Positions 12,497 through 24,746 of a DNA stretch of 64,000 nt are shown here, in pieces. Every line of letters begins with the position of its first letter. Within the stretch, counting starts at the first letter, position 1. A program made the position numbers and the translations under genes. Source of the DNA: Alisma plantago-aquatica (Eukaryota > Streptophyta > Magnoliopsida > Alismatales > Alismataceae); the NCBI GenBank assembly GCA_963693085.1, contig OY856414.1:259975001-260039000 (forward strand), read 5' to 3'. The notes below the pieces were generated by a model, which worked only from the letters and a program-made list of their open reading frames with translations, made no database searches and was not told the DNA's origin.

Positions 12497-14870
12497 ACTG
12501 TGAGCCAATCACCCTTGAATCATATTCATATTGATCTCCAAACATGTCCCACATGTTAATGTGCTCTAGTGCTAACATAGTGAGTTATGGCAACACCTTG
12601 CCAAAGTCGGTATTAATGGTATGTCTCTCATCTCATCGTTGTACGCCAGACATATGAGATGGAGTTGTTGTAATATGTGATCCAGTATTCCTTTGCTAAC
12701 CTTTAGCCACATTGCATGACCAAGTACTCCTAACTTGTCATCAATGACCGTGATAACTATAAGTTCATCTCATGAACTTCTAGATCCATATAGTATCCAC
12801 TAATGTTCTCTAACACACGGATACTCAGCCTTTCCTTTTAAACAACTTTATTGGAACGTTTCCAATTATCAACAAACATTCACTTTTATATATCCCATAT
12901 ATATTTTGCGATTAATTTTCTGTCCTTTTTGGAAGTTTGCATCAGTGTAACTGTTTACAGTGAACCCTTCCTTATTTCCTTAGAACTAGTACTTCTCAAG
13001 TACTTATCAAGTTCATATGGTATTCCAGTAACCCTTATTGGAACTAGACAGACATCCACTCGTCATGTCCCATATACGAGTTATCAGGATGAGCATATCA
13101 TATTGTCATGTCCTACATACAACATGATAAATGCATTTTGTTCTTGCCATGTCCATACATGCAAGATAATGGGATGATTACATACATGATAGATCCATAT
13201 CTATTCTTAGTGTTCCCATTTTTCATAAGAATTGGACACTTAGCCTTGGGATACCAACTCCATGTAACATGGACAAGTTTTCTCCCATTGAATCTATGCA
13301 CAGATTCACACTGAACCCTTCAGTATAGATTTCCAATGTATGCTCTCTCTTTTCAGGTCAATAGGTTTTTGAGAACTATTTCTATTTCTATCTCATAGGA
13401 AATGTCTCCATCTTTCCTAAAGATAATTTCCACTTTGGATTTCCATTCTAGAACATTTCCATTTCACATCGACATGTGGAATGTGAATACGCTCCCACTA
13501 AATCACAGATCTCTCTTTATCTTTGACATATCAGTCAAACCTTTTGACTATATCATCAAAGTAAAGATCCATCTCTGAGTTTCTTGTAATTAATCAATTA
13601 CATTGATTAGTCCATTATAACTTATAGACTTCATTTGCATTAATGGATTCATAAACCTCATAGGTTGTGTCACATACAGATCCTTATTTTATTCCTCATA
13701 GGAATGCGATTTTAGTATACATTTGCCAAATTTCTTAGTCATTAAGTTGCAATCAACAAGCATCATCCTTCTCAAAATGTTATCCATGTGTCTTAACACT
13801 TAAGACTCATTCGCACTTATGGATTTCATCCCAATGGGTGCTACCATCAAGGTTATACCTTATGGTTCACATGGAAGTCATTTAGGATGTAATGGTCATA
13901 GACCATAACTCAAAATATGGTTACTCATATTCATCTAGATAGTTGACTCATCGCATGACCAACTCATCACATAGATAATCAAGGTGTATCTATCAAGGAT
14001 ATAAGAACTCACAACTCCTTGTGATTCTTAATGTCCTTTATTAGTGTGAGGTATTCTTTATTTAAGAAGAAATTTGTTATTTGATAATCATCCTCTAACT
14101 CCTTAGAGTATGACTCCTTGTTGATTTAGACATCACCATGTCTTAATCATGAGTTCACTATGATACACTATAATAATCACTCATGAGGATATCAAACATT
14201 TGGTCCAAGTATTTCATTCATTGATCTCATCAAGAATTAATACTTTACCAAATTCTTACCTCATCTATGATATTCTTGAACACTTCAAGATATTCATATT
14301 GGTATTTCTCTAAACACCATTTGAAGTACTAGCATTAATCCAATAGGTATGTAAATACATCACATGTATTATACCTAATAGGATAATCATTCTCACACTA
14401 CCACTAGTTAAGATTGATTATGTCCATGAGATTCATGTCTCTTACTCGTTCTCTAACCAAAAAGAGTCTAGACTTATCCATCATATGGAATCTAGAAATG
14501 AATTTCTCATGATTTATGCTAATTTTATTGTTTGAGTTATCAATAACGTTTAGGTATCACTTTATCTTATGTGTACCAAGTACCACAAGATAAACAAGGC
14601 ATTGCCACAAAGATCATATCTTTTTAAATCGAAACATCAACTTTATTAATTGCTATCATTGTCATACAATATGCAAAAATAATGTGTTTCTATCCATTGG
14701 AAAATATGAAATAGCAGTTCATAACTATATTACATGCCTTTAAGGATAAAAATAAACTAAAGTACTCCTATCTATGGCGGCAACATCTGCCCCATGTATT
14801 GGGTGCTTTACACTTTATATTTTGGTATCATATACCTCAAAAAGTGTTACAAGTTTATTTCATGACACCT
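12497..14870 (-). pseudogene. Copia pol remnant (RT and RNase H), copy 1
   Basis: Minus-strand fragments match the end of a Ty1/copia polyprotein. A stretch at 13113-13301 carries a decayed region that follows the RT core in this family. At about 12929-12962 the frame reads VNSYTDANFQK, resembling the RNase H YTDAD motif. Frames are broken throughout. The interval (2.4 kb) is shorter than a normal integrase-RT-RNase H region (over 3 kb), and I could not recognise protease or integrase motifs, so part of pol may be deleted. Confidence 0.7.
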
Positions 14871-15722
14871 TCAGGTGGAGACATCTGTCGCCTCCTTCTT
14901 TAGTTCTTCCAGATAGAGTGGACAATTCCTTTTCCAATGTCCTGGCTTTTAACAATGGTGGCAATAGCCTCTCTTGGTCACGCCTCCCTTGGCCTTGAGA
15001 GCTAAAGACGCCTTGGGCTCCTGGCTAGCATCAGAACCTTTCTTAGCCTTACCCTTGCCCTCACGCTTGGACTTGCCTTTCTTGCTGCTGATCATCATCA
15101 TAGACTTAGGCTTGTCCTTCTTCATCTGTGTCTCGGCTGTCCTCAACATGCCCAACAACTCTGTCAACAACTTGTCAAAGTTGTTCATGTTGTAGTTCAT
15201 CACAAACTAACTGTAGGATTCTGGCAACGATTGTAGTACCACGTCAGTAGCCAACTCTTGGCTCAGGGGAAATCCCAGTCTCGTCAGGTTCTCCACATAC
15301 CCTACCATCTTGAGCATGTGAGGAGCAAATGGATCTCCTTCTCTCATGACACACTTGAACAGTGCCCTGGAGACATCACATCTCTCTTGCCGTGCTTGAT
15401 CTTCATACATGTTCTTGAGATGCTGAATCATCTCAATGACACCCATGTTCTCATGTTGTCTCTGCAACTCGTGGTTCATGGAGCACAACATCAAGCACTT
15501 TCAATCAATGGCATCATCAGAATGCTTCTTATAAGCATCCCTTTCTACCTTTGGTGCAGTAGGAGTAGGTTCCTCTAGAACTAGAGTATCCAGGACATAG
15601 AGCTTTCGCTCTTGAGTGAGAACAATTCTCAATGTCCTAAACCAATTGTGGAAGTTAGTCCCATTCAGCTTGTCCTTTTCAAGGACCGATCACAACGAAA
15701 AGTGATTGTTGTTTGTTGTTAT
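14871..15722 (-). pseudogene. Copia gag pseudogene, copy 1
   Basis: It is colinear with the intact gag at 29353-30207 and nearly the same length (852 versus 855 bp). The start codon is ATA instead of ATG, codon 11 is TGA where copy 2 has CGA, one in-frame stop replaces an Ala codon near 15507, TAG replaces CAG after SLPESYS near 15205, and TAA replaces CAA just after the first two zinc-knuckle cysteines near 14950. Conserved blocks include NHELQRQHENMGVIEMIQHL and GMLRTAE-QMKKDKPKS. Most inactivating changes are C-to-T or G-to-A, as expected for deamination of methylated cytosine. Confidence 0.85.
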
Positions 15723-17120
15723 TTGAACTACAAAAGGAAATATATGCAATTTAGTCCAAAACTCAATTTTGACTTATTTGATTGATTTGAAAGGTTGAAA
15801 ATATAATTAGGACTTTAATTAATAATCGCTCCCACTATTTTTGTTCAAATTGATAGCCCTCGCCATCAATTCGGAAGATTCAAGCGTAAAATATCCTAGT
15901 GGGTCAAGATCCTTAAATCCTCTGAGTCATGGACCAGCTAGGGCTGTCACCCACAACTTAAATCTTCCAGGTAGGCAACTTTTGCCAATTGCATCATATG
16001 CAACTCTTAAAATATGTTATATGCAACTCCTTACTATGATCACCTCCATGCCTCAAGGTGCTAGATCCTATCTAGCTCACCTTGTTAAGTCTGACCCAAA
16101 ATCAACATGATGAATATGCACCCTACTAGGGTAGACCCACATATCCATCCTTCACGCTTCCACGAGATAGATGGTGCACCACGCTAGGGCGTGCCCACAC
16201 TTGGCCGATCAAGATTTTCATATGTGTCGCATTTGGAAGGCATCTAAAACTTTAATATTTAATGAGGGATTTGGTTTTTATAGGTACATATACATATCCA
16301 ATCACCACAATATATAGTACATATCATATACATGCTATATCCCACAGAAAACATGTGAAACGATAAAAGTGATGATTATGGCATCCTAATGTGATTCCTT
16401 GAGCCAAGAGGAATCGCGGTCATCTATGTCTACATCACATGAAACCTATCCATGATGAAGTGCTATAGCCGTCCGAGTTGATCAACTCATCATATGAATG
16501 ACTTGCTCATCCTGGCCGGTCGTCTGGGTTCCACCATTCGATCGGTTGGCTCCTCCAACTGATTGGTTCGCCTGGTCATCTTGCATTTCCTCATGGCCGC
16601 CACCTGATCGTCTCGCTCCTCGAATCGGTCATCTGGATCACCAACTGATTGGTTCACGCCTTGAACCGATCAACTCAGTCGTCGTCAGGTTTTCTGCCAT
16701 TCTTTGACATAACAGGAAATCTAAAAAGATCTATCATATTTACATTTAAATTGGGAAACCCCGAGTTACATTCGGGGGGGATCAAAGGTAGCAAAAGAAA
16801 TCTCGAGTTATCTCGAGTTACATCAAGAAAGGAGGTAGGGAATCGGTGTGCAAACTGAGATGCAAGCAAACACATTCAACCAAGCACACATATATAGGGT
16901 TTATTGGCCATAACCACGCTATACATCCACCACAAAACTCATTTAAGGGCGATGCGTATCGAGTGCATTCATATTACATATTATATATGTATATTGGGAT
17001 TTGTGGATTTAGGATCGGACATGCATATATCCAATTTTATTCGCACCGTATGCAATAAATAAAGGCGACAAACCAAAATTGATCACATTGATAATCCTAA
17101 AGTATAGAGCAGTTGACGTG
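15723..17120 (-). other. 5' leader of copia copy 1
   Basis: Untranslated leader between primer site and gag, about 1.4 kb. It carries another cluster of GATCGGTT-type palindromes at 16495-16690, matching 30985-31215 in copia copy 2. No conserved ORF is seen. Confidence 0.6.
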
Positions 17121-17132
17121 GCTCTGATACCA
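17121..17132 (-). other. Primer binding site, copia copy 1
   Basis: The minus strand reads TGGTATCAGAGC one base after the 5' LTR end. This is the standard methionine-tRNA primer site of plant copia elements. Confidence 0.9.
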
Positions 17133-17133
17133 C

Positions 17134-19311
17134 TGTAGGGTTTTAGGGGAGATAGAGAAGGCAGTGGAAACAAAAAATTTCTTCTCGCAAACCCAGAATA
17201 AAGGAATCGCGTCAACATCTATAAAATATGAAGGATGGTTTGTAGAGGCATACCTTGTCCTAAGGCTTGCTCGGCGATGTTACCTTGCAGCTTGCGTGGT
17301 CTTCACCTCCATTCTTGGATGGTGTCTGTGCAGCTCCTAGTCTCACCAGGATTGTCGGGATTGACAACTGTCCTCCGAGTGGCAGAAGTCTCCCACCTCT
17401 AAAGTAGTCCACACGGACCACCTAGAACTCTGATCTCCTTATCCCACAAGGAATCGGAAGGAGTCGCACCCTCCTGTCGGCGTACTACTCACTGACACAC
17501 TCTCTTACAACTAGTTCCTTTTCTGTAGTTGTCTTTCCCTTGTTGTGCCTCCCTTATCGGGTGGCACTTTCTTGGGCTCTCTCAATTACCAAAACTAGAG
17601 AGAACAACAACTTTCCAGAGCAACTGGTGTTCTAAGGTTATTTGAGAAGCCCCCAATAACCTTATATATATATATATAGGAGGGTCATGGGAAAGGGTTA
17701 TCTACCCCGGGAAATGCTGGACTAAAGTAGGAGTAGAAGGGTTCAAGATTTTCCACAAAACAACCAATCTGCACCAGCTGAACCGATCGTTTCAACCCTG
17801 AAACAGTCGGTTAGTGACCTCAACCGATCGGTTCACACCTGAACCGATCATTTGGGACCCCTGAGCCAATTGGTTCACTTCTGAGCCGATCGGTTTGTGG
17901 TCCTGGTCCAACTCAAATTGACTTTCATATTTGTTTTTGGTTAATCAAATATTAATCCTTGTCCAAATCGAATTTGTACAAGTGAAACAAATTGTATTTG
18001 CAAAATAGTCTTCTGATTTTCCAAACGATATCGGTTGGTCACATGAATCAACTGGTTCAACAATTGAGCCGATCATCTCATGACACATGAGCCGATCGGT
18101 TCATCCCATGAGCCGATCGGTTGGGGCAGTAGACTATGAAAAATCAGTCAATCGCAGTTTCAATCAATCTGATACTCTAATCAATTAGTCTAACACTTTG
18201 AACACTATGATTTTGAGCTATCAATCAACTGAGTGTTTAATTGAACTACTAAACTCTTTTAGTAATCAATCTAAACATCATTTGTGGATAAACTCCACTT
18301 CCAGGTTAAATCCCATGTGTGTGACCCTGTAGGTCCATTTCACGTTGGCAGTGAAAGTCCATAACACTTATGACTTCACAAGCAAAGAACGGTGCCTAGT
18401 CGCACATCATTGCTACCCAAGTAAAAGGAAAGTTGGAGAACAACTTTCAATCCTACAATCCGTGAATGGTGTTACATCGAATGTATAATATCTTTGTCAT
18501 TGATATCCCGAATGAACTCAAGGCATGGAATAGTCATCCTGTCAATGTTCATTCACTTTCTTGATCTCAGAGTAGATTGGAGGAGATATGTATGACATCA
18601 ATATCACATACTGATTCACACATGCGTGCACACCCCTATCTCAATCCTACTCATGAAGTGGCCATGGATATCAAACTTCCTCAGGAGGGACAAATCCCAT
18701 ATCTATCACTCACCCCTCAAAAGCCCCATGTGTCAAAGACACCCAATCATCACCTTTATAACAACCCATGTTTCAAGATTGCGTTTGATGATGTCAAAGT
18801 GTACCCAAAGACATTTGTTGAGTGTAGTGATTTCAGGTCAAAAAATCACATTCACCACTATCACTTTGAGAACTTACTATGACTACCATGTCATGGTTAC
18901 ATGTGTCAAACTCACGGTGGGTCTGTCTGGTACACTTGTTCTCTAACAAGTACCTATGTGTTTGGTTTGATATCTCTATATCATGACTAATGAGATTTTG
19001 TCATCAACCAACACCACAATCTAGTCTTGTGTGTCATTGTTGTCTATCTACCTTCCACAATGACATCTGACTAGGGACATTATAAGAATGTACAAACTCT
19101 TAGCATCTGTATGATCTCATCGTTCAGGTCCTCAACCTAAAAGCATACGTCATTGAGTATTGTCATTCTCTAGACATTCAATATTCTCTATCATTATCTC
19201 ATATGACTGAACCAGAAAGAATTGGAAGCTTGCCTTTGATATTTATCAAATCAATCTTAATGTATCCCACCAATCATCCCATGATTGTCTCTCAGGGCAT
19301 ACATACCAACA
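17134..19311 (-). repeat. Copia copy 1, 5' LTR
   Basis: 2178 bp, from TGTAGGGTTTTAGGGG to CATACATACCAACA on the plus strand, followed by the TSD CTCTC at 19312-19316. The TATA region is expanded to (TA)8 at 17663-17678, against (TA)5 in the other copy. Palindrome clusters lie at about 17770-17900 and 18030-18125. This copy has lost one motif block present at 11215-11260 in the left LTR. Confidence 0.9.
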
Positions 19312-19316
19312 CTCTC

Positions 19317-20321
19317 TCCATGAAGATGGATCAAGCTCACAAGCATACCCCTACCTGGGTGAAGCCTATGTTCAACTTATTTTTGCTCAAGATTATTCAT
19401 AGTTCTTTATGCTTATCTCGTAAGCTATCCATCATACTCTCCTAGATAGGGTTTTAGCCTACTGCTCACACCATTGATGTACTTTGGGTTCATACTATGC
19501 CCTACTTGCATAAGCTCATAGGGTTTCTATAGGTTCTTCTCTAACCTCATCATTGAAGGAGCTATCCTTCTCTCTAACCATGCACGACCCTTTCCAGGGT
19601 TGGGTCGCCAAAGGCACTAGGTCATCCAACGTAATATGGCTCACAACGTCATGGGCATCCAAAAGCATGTTCACCCACACACCTGGTCTATTCATCATGT
19701 CATCTCTCCCTCTAACCAACACTTAGGGTTAGGGTTGGCATCATCCTCAGAGGATGTGCTAGGTCTCTACTTTTAATGGAGGTCTGTACCTCCAAGACTA
19801 ACTCTCTTTACTTATACTCCTGACAATAAAGTCTAGCCTTAGGTCTCTCCTGAGGGCATGACAACTTATGTCATACGACCTAAGCATGCATCTATTCTTT
19901 AGTTTACGCTTAACCTATTAAGCTTATGTCCATGACATCTTATTTACATGCTTTTCATTAATTTCATGGAGGATTCCTTAATCCTTATCAAACTTACCCA
20001 TCCCTCAGGAAGGTGAGGAAAAGAAAGAAAACCCTAATCCTTAAGGTCCTTAACATCATTTGATTTGAGAAGGGATGAATAAGATGAGAGAGTCCTAAAG
20101 GTATCTTATTTCAAGTCAAATCCTAACACATTCGCCATCCAGTCACACTAATCCAGGAGTCCTCATATTCTGACTAGCGGTGTGGAGGAAAATCTTGCAA
20201 GCCTCCAGACGTGATCCTTTTCTAGACACCTCTGTCTTTCAAAAAATCCTCTAATAACTCCCTTGGGTTCTATAGAGTTTATAAAATTTAATAATTATTA
20301 AAGATTAGATGAGGAACCTAT
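19317..20321 (-). pseudogene. 5' internal region of the gypsy element (gag side), decayed
   Basis: By position this is the leader and gag region of the outer gypsy element, between its primer site and the copia insertion. A 68-codon minus frame at 19516-19722 and the surrounding sequence show no motif I can assign, and I see no zinc knuckle. The identity is inferred from position only. Confidence 0.4.
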
Positions 20322-20333
20322 GCTCTAATACCA
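20322..20333 (-). other. Primer binding site of the gypsy element
   Basis: The minus strand reads TGGTATTAGAGC two bases after the 5' LTR end. It differs at one position from the methionine-tRNA site TGGTATCAGAGC found in the copia elements. The change is C to T. Confidence 0.8.
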
Positions 20334-20335
20334 AA

Positions 20336-23300
20336 TGTAACGACCCCACCTCCCAGTAACCCCCAATTAAGGGAGACCAAGAGGTCAGAGCCATTATCCC
20401 AATTAACAAGATCAAAAGTTCGACAAATAATCAATAACAATTATCAAATTCTACCAACTAAACTGAAAGCGAGTATAAAATAAAACTTTGCTTACCTTTT
20501 TCAAAAACTTGGATATCTACTTCTATCCACATCTGGAGTCTATTCTAACTAATCCTCCTTTGTACTTTAACTCTTATTTAATTCCACATATGTCTCTTTA
20601 CTATTTGTCTTTTTCAATCTTGTACCTAAAATGTCGACAAACAAAACGTCGGTCAGCATATCAAAATATGCCGGTATGTGGGGACAACCAAAATCTCACA
20701 AATATGGCTGAAAATCTATATGTTACAATCAAGTTAATTAACAAGCCAATTTATGCTTTCAATGTGACATTCTCCATTGCTTTTTCCCTAACCCCTGGCA
20801 TACCCACATTAGGGTTTCTCTTTTGCCATTAACTTAAGGCCACCTTCTCAATCTCAAGCTTGGTGCCTAGGGTCACCCTTCATGGTCCCCTTTAGTCATG
20901 CAATATCATAGGCCACCTTCTCAATCATGAGCTTGGTGCCTGGGGTCACCTCTCATGGTTCCCATTGGTCTTCCCTCCTGTGCTTGACCTTTTCCATCAT
21001 CCATCAGGGTGGCATGTAGGTGTGAGAATACACACTTAATTTACAATTTTAATAATCATAGTGACTTTATAATTTACAAGTATGAACATCCAACTGATAA
21101 GTTGCATTCAATGTGATGAATCATCTCAGAAACTCTTCAGGAAACTAATGTGATTAACCATAATTAACCACATACATGTCAGGCTGATTTGAGACAGAAT
21201 TAATCCAATCAATGCAAGAAATCCAAATCAAGCTAGCATACAATGAGATCCTAAAATAGGCATACAATTTCCTATTATTGATCAAACCATCAATATCTAT
21301 TAAACCTATCTCGCTTCCTAGAGTTTCTAATCTACTTTTAGGATTTTCATTACAATTAGGGTTTCACTTCATAAACCCTAATTATCTCATCTATTCTTCA
21401 CAAAAGATATTAAGATTATCCTTTAACAACATTTAACCTTAATTTCATATTAAAGGCACAATTAGCCATCAATTAAGTCCATTAAGCCTCCTTTACATCA
21501 AAGCTACCATTTTTATCCTTTTAATCCATGACAAGTTCATTATGCCCATTTATCATCAATTCATAGTTTATTGTGGTCCAATTCACATATAAACTCTATT
21601 TGTCATTAATTCTACTTTTATCCATTAGAAAACCCTAATTATTACATTAAGGGTATTTATCCACAATTAGGAACTTTTATACTCAAAATATCTTAGAGCC
21701 ATCATATCTCAACTTTAATCATGAAATTGAACAAATAAATCCATTAAGAGTCACATTTACTAATATTAGGGTTTCAAGGCCCATTAAAGCATATTTATGC
21801 ACATGAACTTCTAAATTAAACCAATTACATACAAAGTTCATCTTTTTTATCTTAATGTATCTTTTCATGATTAACAGGCTAATATCAACTTTAATCATCC
21901 ATTAAACTCTACTAATTACATTAATCATCTCAAAATAGAGTTTCTTAATCATTAATACATTAAAGTTGATAACTTCCATTACTTCTCGAATTTCAAGAGG
22001 AGTTAGCTTTTAAATATATTTTTAGTGGATTCCTCATATTTTTATGAGCAAGTTTCACATTTTATACATTTCCATCGGAGCTACCAATATTTTTCTACAA
22101 TTTTTACAAAAATAGATACCTTGGGCCAATAGAAATATGCCACGTCAGCCTCATCTACTCTTTTCTTTTCCACACGAGCGAGCACCCCAGCTCTATTCTC
22201 GGCCACGGGAAAAGACAATTACACCGATGTCTCCTGAGCGTAGCGTGCTGTGCGCCTGTGGATATAGTAGTAATCTCGTCGCCCGTCTCCTACCTCCGCT
22301 CAGTCTGTTTGCGAGACAGGCTTCTCGGCCGAGTCAACTCCACCGTTGACTCTGGGCGCCTGGGCTCCTTAGCAACCAGAAAGGGTCCCCACCTCTGATC
22401 CCTACCGCAAAACTCAAAGTAGGAATCAATTTAATCAGATGGGCAATGAATGGAGAAAAAGGCCAGGCTGTGCGCCGGTGGCCATGGAAGGAAACCAAGG
22501 GGAAAGATGGGTTTTTTGATCAAATTACTTGCAGGGGATGTTTTATTCGGTGTTGTGGGACACCGTGAGGAATTTGGCCAACTCACAGAAGGGAACTATC
22601 CCATTCTATAGCATGTGGCCAAGGTAGGTGGTCGACAGGTGTCCTGAGATTAGGGGATTCTCGCATACACATCCAAAGACCATCAAACTTAGGATTAGAT
22701 GGTGCGAAATCCTATCCCGAATACATCTGGACCCTTTCCATCCTCGCACATCAACCATATCAAGGGAGAATCCAGATTGAGTAGGACTCCACCTATTTTC
22801 AATCCTTCTCAAACTGGACGAGGAGAAGCCATCATCGGATTGGGGATCGACGGTGCAGATTGCTCGATATAAAAAGAAAATGATTCTATATTTGACAAAA
22901 TCATGACATTTACTTTCCACCCATATTGTCTACACATTAGGGATTTTTGTAAAATCCGTATTTCCCAAACCACTCATCCAATTAATCCCAAATTTTAAGA
23001 GATGGTCTATAATGACCTATTCCACGTGTGTACCAAGTTGCGGACACAAAATCGAAAGTATGAGATACTTTTCTTTATATGCAAGTTATCTCTTAATAAG
23101 GCATATTTTATGCATCTTTTCTCTCTCTTAATCTTTTATTTTCTTTGATTTCGATTCCTTTTTCCATTAGAAACAATGTGGAAACAAAATATCATCCAAG
23201 ATGGATTCATTATCCATATTTCCACATTTTTCTTATAATATTATCATTATCTCACATTTCTTCTAAATAAAGCAATATCTAATTAATCATTTCTTTTCTT

Positions 23301-23609
23301 GTTGCATTATCTTTGCAACTTTGAACTCCTTGGAACCCAAGAGGCACGAAATCCACCTTTGGAAAATATTCTTTTACCTTCTAGAGATTTTTACATCTTT
23401 CTTTTCTCCATTTATCAATTATTCATTTACTAATTGAATTTCCTTATTATTGGGCCCAATAGCCAATCAAGCCCACAAAACAACCAATCAAGGCTATTGT
23501 AAACGAAATCCATTTATTCAAAACAAATTATATCATTATTTGTTCAAATATCTTTAATAGGATAAATTATAATTCTCACTAAAAGAACCCAAAAATTGGG
23601 GTTGTAAAA
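20336..23609 (-). repeat. Gypsy 5' LTR (right copy)
   Basis: Same length (3274 bp) and order as 3606-6879. The plus strand begins TGTAACGACCCC and ends GGTTGTAAAA, the final CA having mutated. It ends where the tandem array resumes. ORFs such as 20488-20832 correspond to broken frames in the other LTR and are not genes. Confidence 0.9.
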
Positions 23610-23895
23610 TCTGTCAGTATATGGGCCCTGGCACCGCCAACATACATTTTTAGGACTTGCAGTGAGAGGACATTATAATGATATGGGACCTGACACCTCC
23701 CAAATGCATTTTTAAGGATTTGTTGTGAAATGACACTATCATTATATGTGTCCTGTCACCTCCCAAATATATTTTCAAGGACTTGGTGTGAGCGCACATT
23801 GTCATGATATGGGCCCCAACTTCACCCAAATGCATTTTCAAGGACAATGTTAAGAGGACAATGCCAATGTATGGGCATTGTCTCCTCCCTTAGAA
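23610..23895 (-). repeat. Tandem array, right side of the gypsy insertion
   Basis: About four to five 62-63 bp monomers of the 1360-3605 type, including ATATGGGCCCTGG, CACCTCCCAAATGCATTTT and AACTTCACCCAAATGC. The minus-strand repeat frame is open at 23650-23847. This is the continuation of the left array, separated from it by the gypsy element. Confidence 0.85.
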
Positions 23896-24741
23896 GAGGA
23901 AAATTAAAAAAGAGGAATTAGCATGCATTCATATTGACCAAGGCCCTATAAGTAGTGCAAGCATACTCACAAAAAGGTATTAAAACCCCTTATTGATGGA
24001 AACTATCACATAGAATGAGGGAATACCATTGTACAATTATTATGGTTTAAGAAGACAATGTGGGCTATTCCAAATGACTATTATTGAAATTAATGCAAAA
24101 ATTATATTTTGATTCTAATATGATTGATGTTTTGCAATTTTTGTGTATAAGGATTGGATGAGAATAATTTCCCATTATATTGAGTAAGGTCCAATTATAT
24201 TAAGTAGTACCATCCTATTCGATCAACTTGTTGTTTTAAGATCAAATTTCCTATAAGAGGGGATGAATAGATATCATAGCTAAAAAGAACAAGATAATGC
24301 TTGTTACTTGTATGTTTTCATACATCTAGTTGGGTTCAAACCTTCTGTACCTGACCTCTATACCCACAACACTAGTCCTTTAACGTGTGGTCCCCATTAT
24401 GGAGTATACCACCACAATTTACTAGGCACATTACCCCACCAATTATGCACAAAAGGTGAATGTTATTTTTTATGGTAAAATAGTGCTTCCTCTTTTTCTC
24501 TAGGATACTTGAATCAGTCAACCAACTGTGATTGAGGTGAAAAACTAGGTCAAACGGCATTGGACTGTCTAAGCCCATGAGTAGTGTAGTTTTAGTAACT
24601 TGTCATGTGATGTCACTTCCTCATCTAACATGTAAGGCCTCTCCTCCCATGTCACATTGAAATTGAGCCCTCTACAATGGGATTCCTCTCACTTTTTGTG
24701 ATATGTCGCTCTCATGATGTGGACCTAAACTCATCCCAGAT
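23896..24741. other. AT-rich spacer with eroded array copies
   Basis: No gene is visible. 24595-24741 contains diverged array-like words (CTTGTCATGTGATGTCAC, CTCTCATGATGTGG, CCTAAACTCATCCC) similar to those at 33930-34420 and 38290-38480. The ORF at 24372-24578 has no recognisable features. Confidence 0.5.
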
Positions 24742-24746
24742 ACTTC
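24742..24746 (+). repeat. Target site duplication of copia copy 2 (left)
   Basis: ACTTC here matches ACTTC at 33870-33874, a perfect 5-bp duplication flanking the TG...CA ends. Confidence 0.9.

Larger units (their letters stand above)
10266..19311 (-). mobile_element. Ty1/copia LTR retrotransposon, copy 1, nested in the gypsy element
   Basis: LTRs lie at 10266-12483 and 17134-19311, with internal sequence at 12484-17133 (4650 bp). A Met-tRNA primer site (17121-17132), a polypurine tract (12484-12496), a copia-type gag pseudogene and RT/RNase H remnants are all on the minus strand. The TSD is perfect (CTCTC), so this is a complete insertion into the gypsy internal region. It shares its whole layout with the copy at 24747-33869. 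Differences between its LTRs are about 11 percent by eye in the first 390 bp, many at CpG sites. Confidence 0.95.
3606..23609 (-). mobile_element. Ty3/gypsy LTR retrotransposon, degenerate, with a nested copia
   Basis: Two direct LTRs of 3274 bp (3606-6879 and 20336-23609) bound the element. The minus-strand order is 5' LTR (right copy), a Met-tRNA-type primer site at 20322-20333, a decayed internal region, a polypurine tract at 6880-6896, then 3' LTR (left copy). Without the nested copia (10266-19311 plus one TSD) the internal part is about 4.4 kb. Ty3/gypsy assignment rests on polyprotein C-terminal remnants at 7110-7260. The element split the tandem array: array sequence lies on both sides (GACATT before, TGTCAGTATATGGG after). 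The expected 5-bp TSD is not intact, and the outer base pairs of the right LTR have changed (TGTAAAA for TGTAACA). Confidence 0.9.

Noticed and set aside
17121..17132. tRNA gene, from match to a Met-tRNA 3' end
   Set aside because: Only the 12-nt complement next to an LTR is present; it is a primer binding site.
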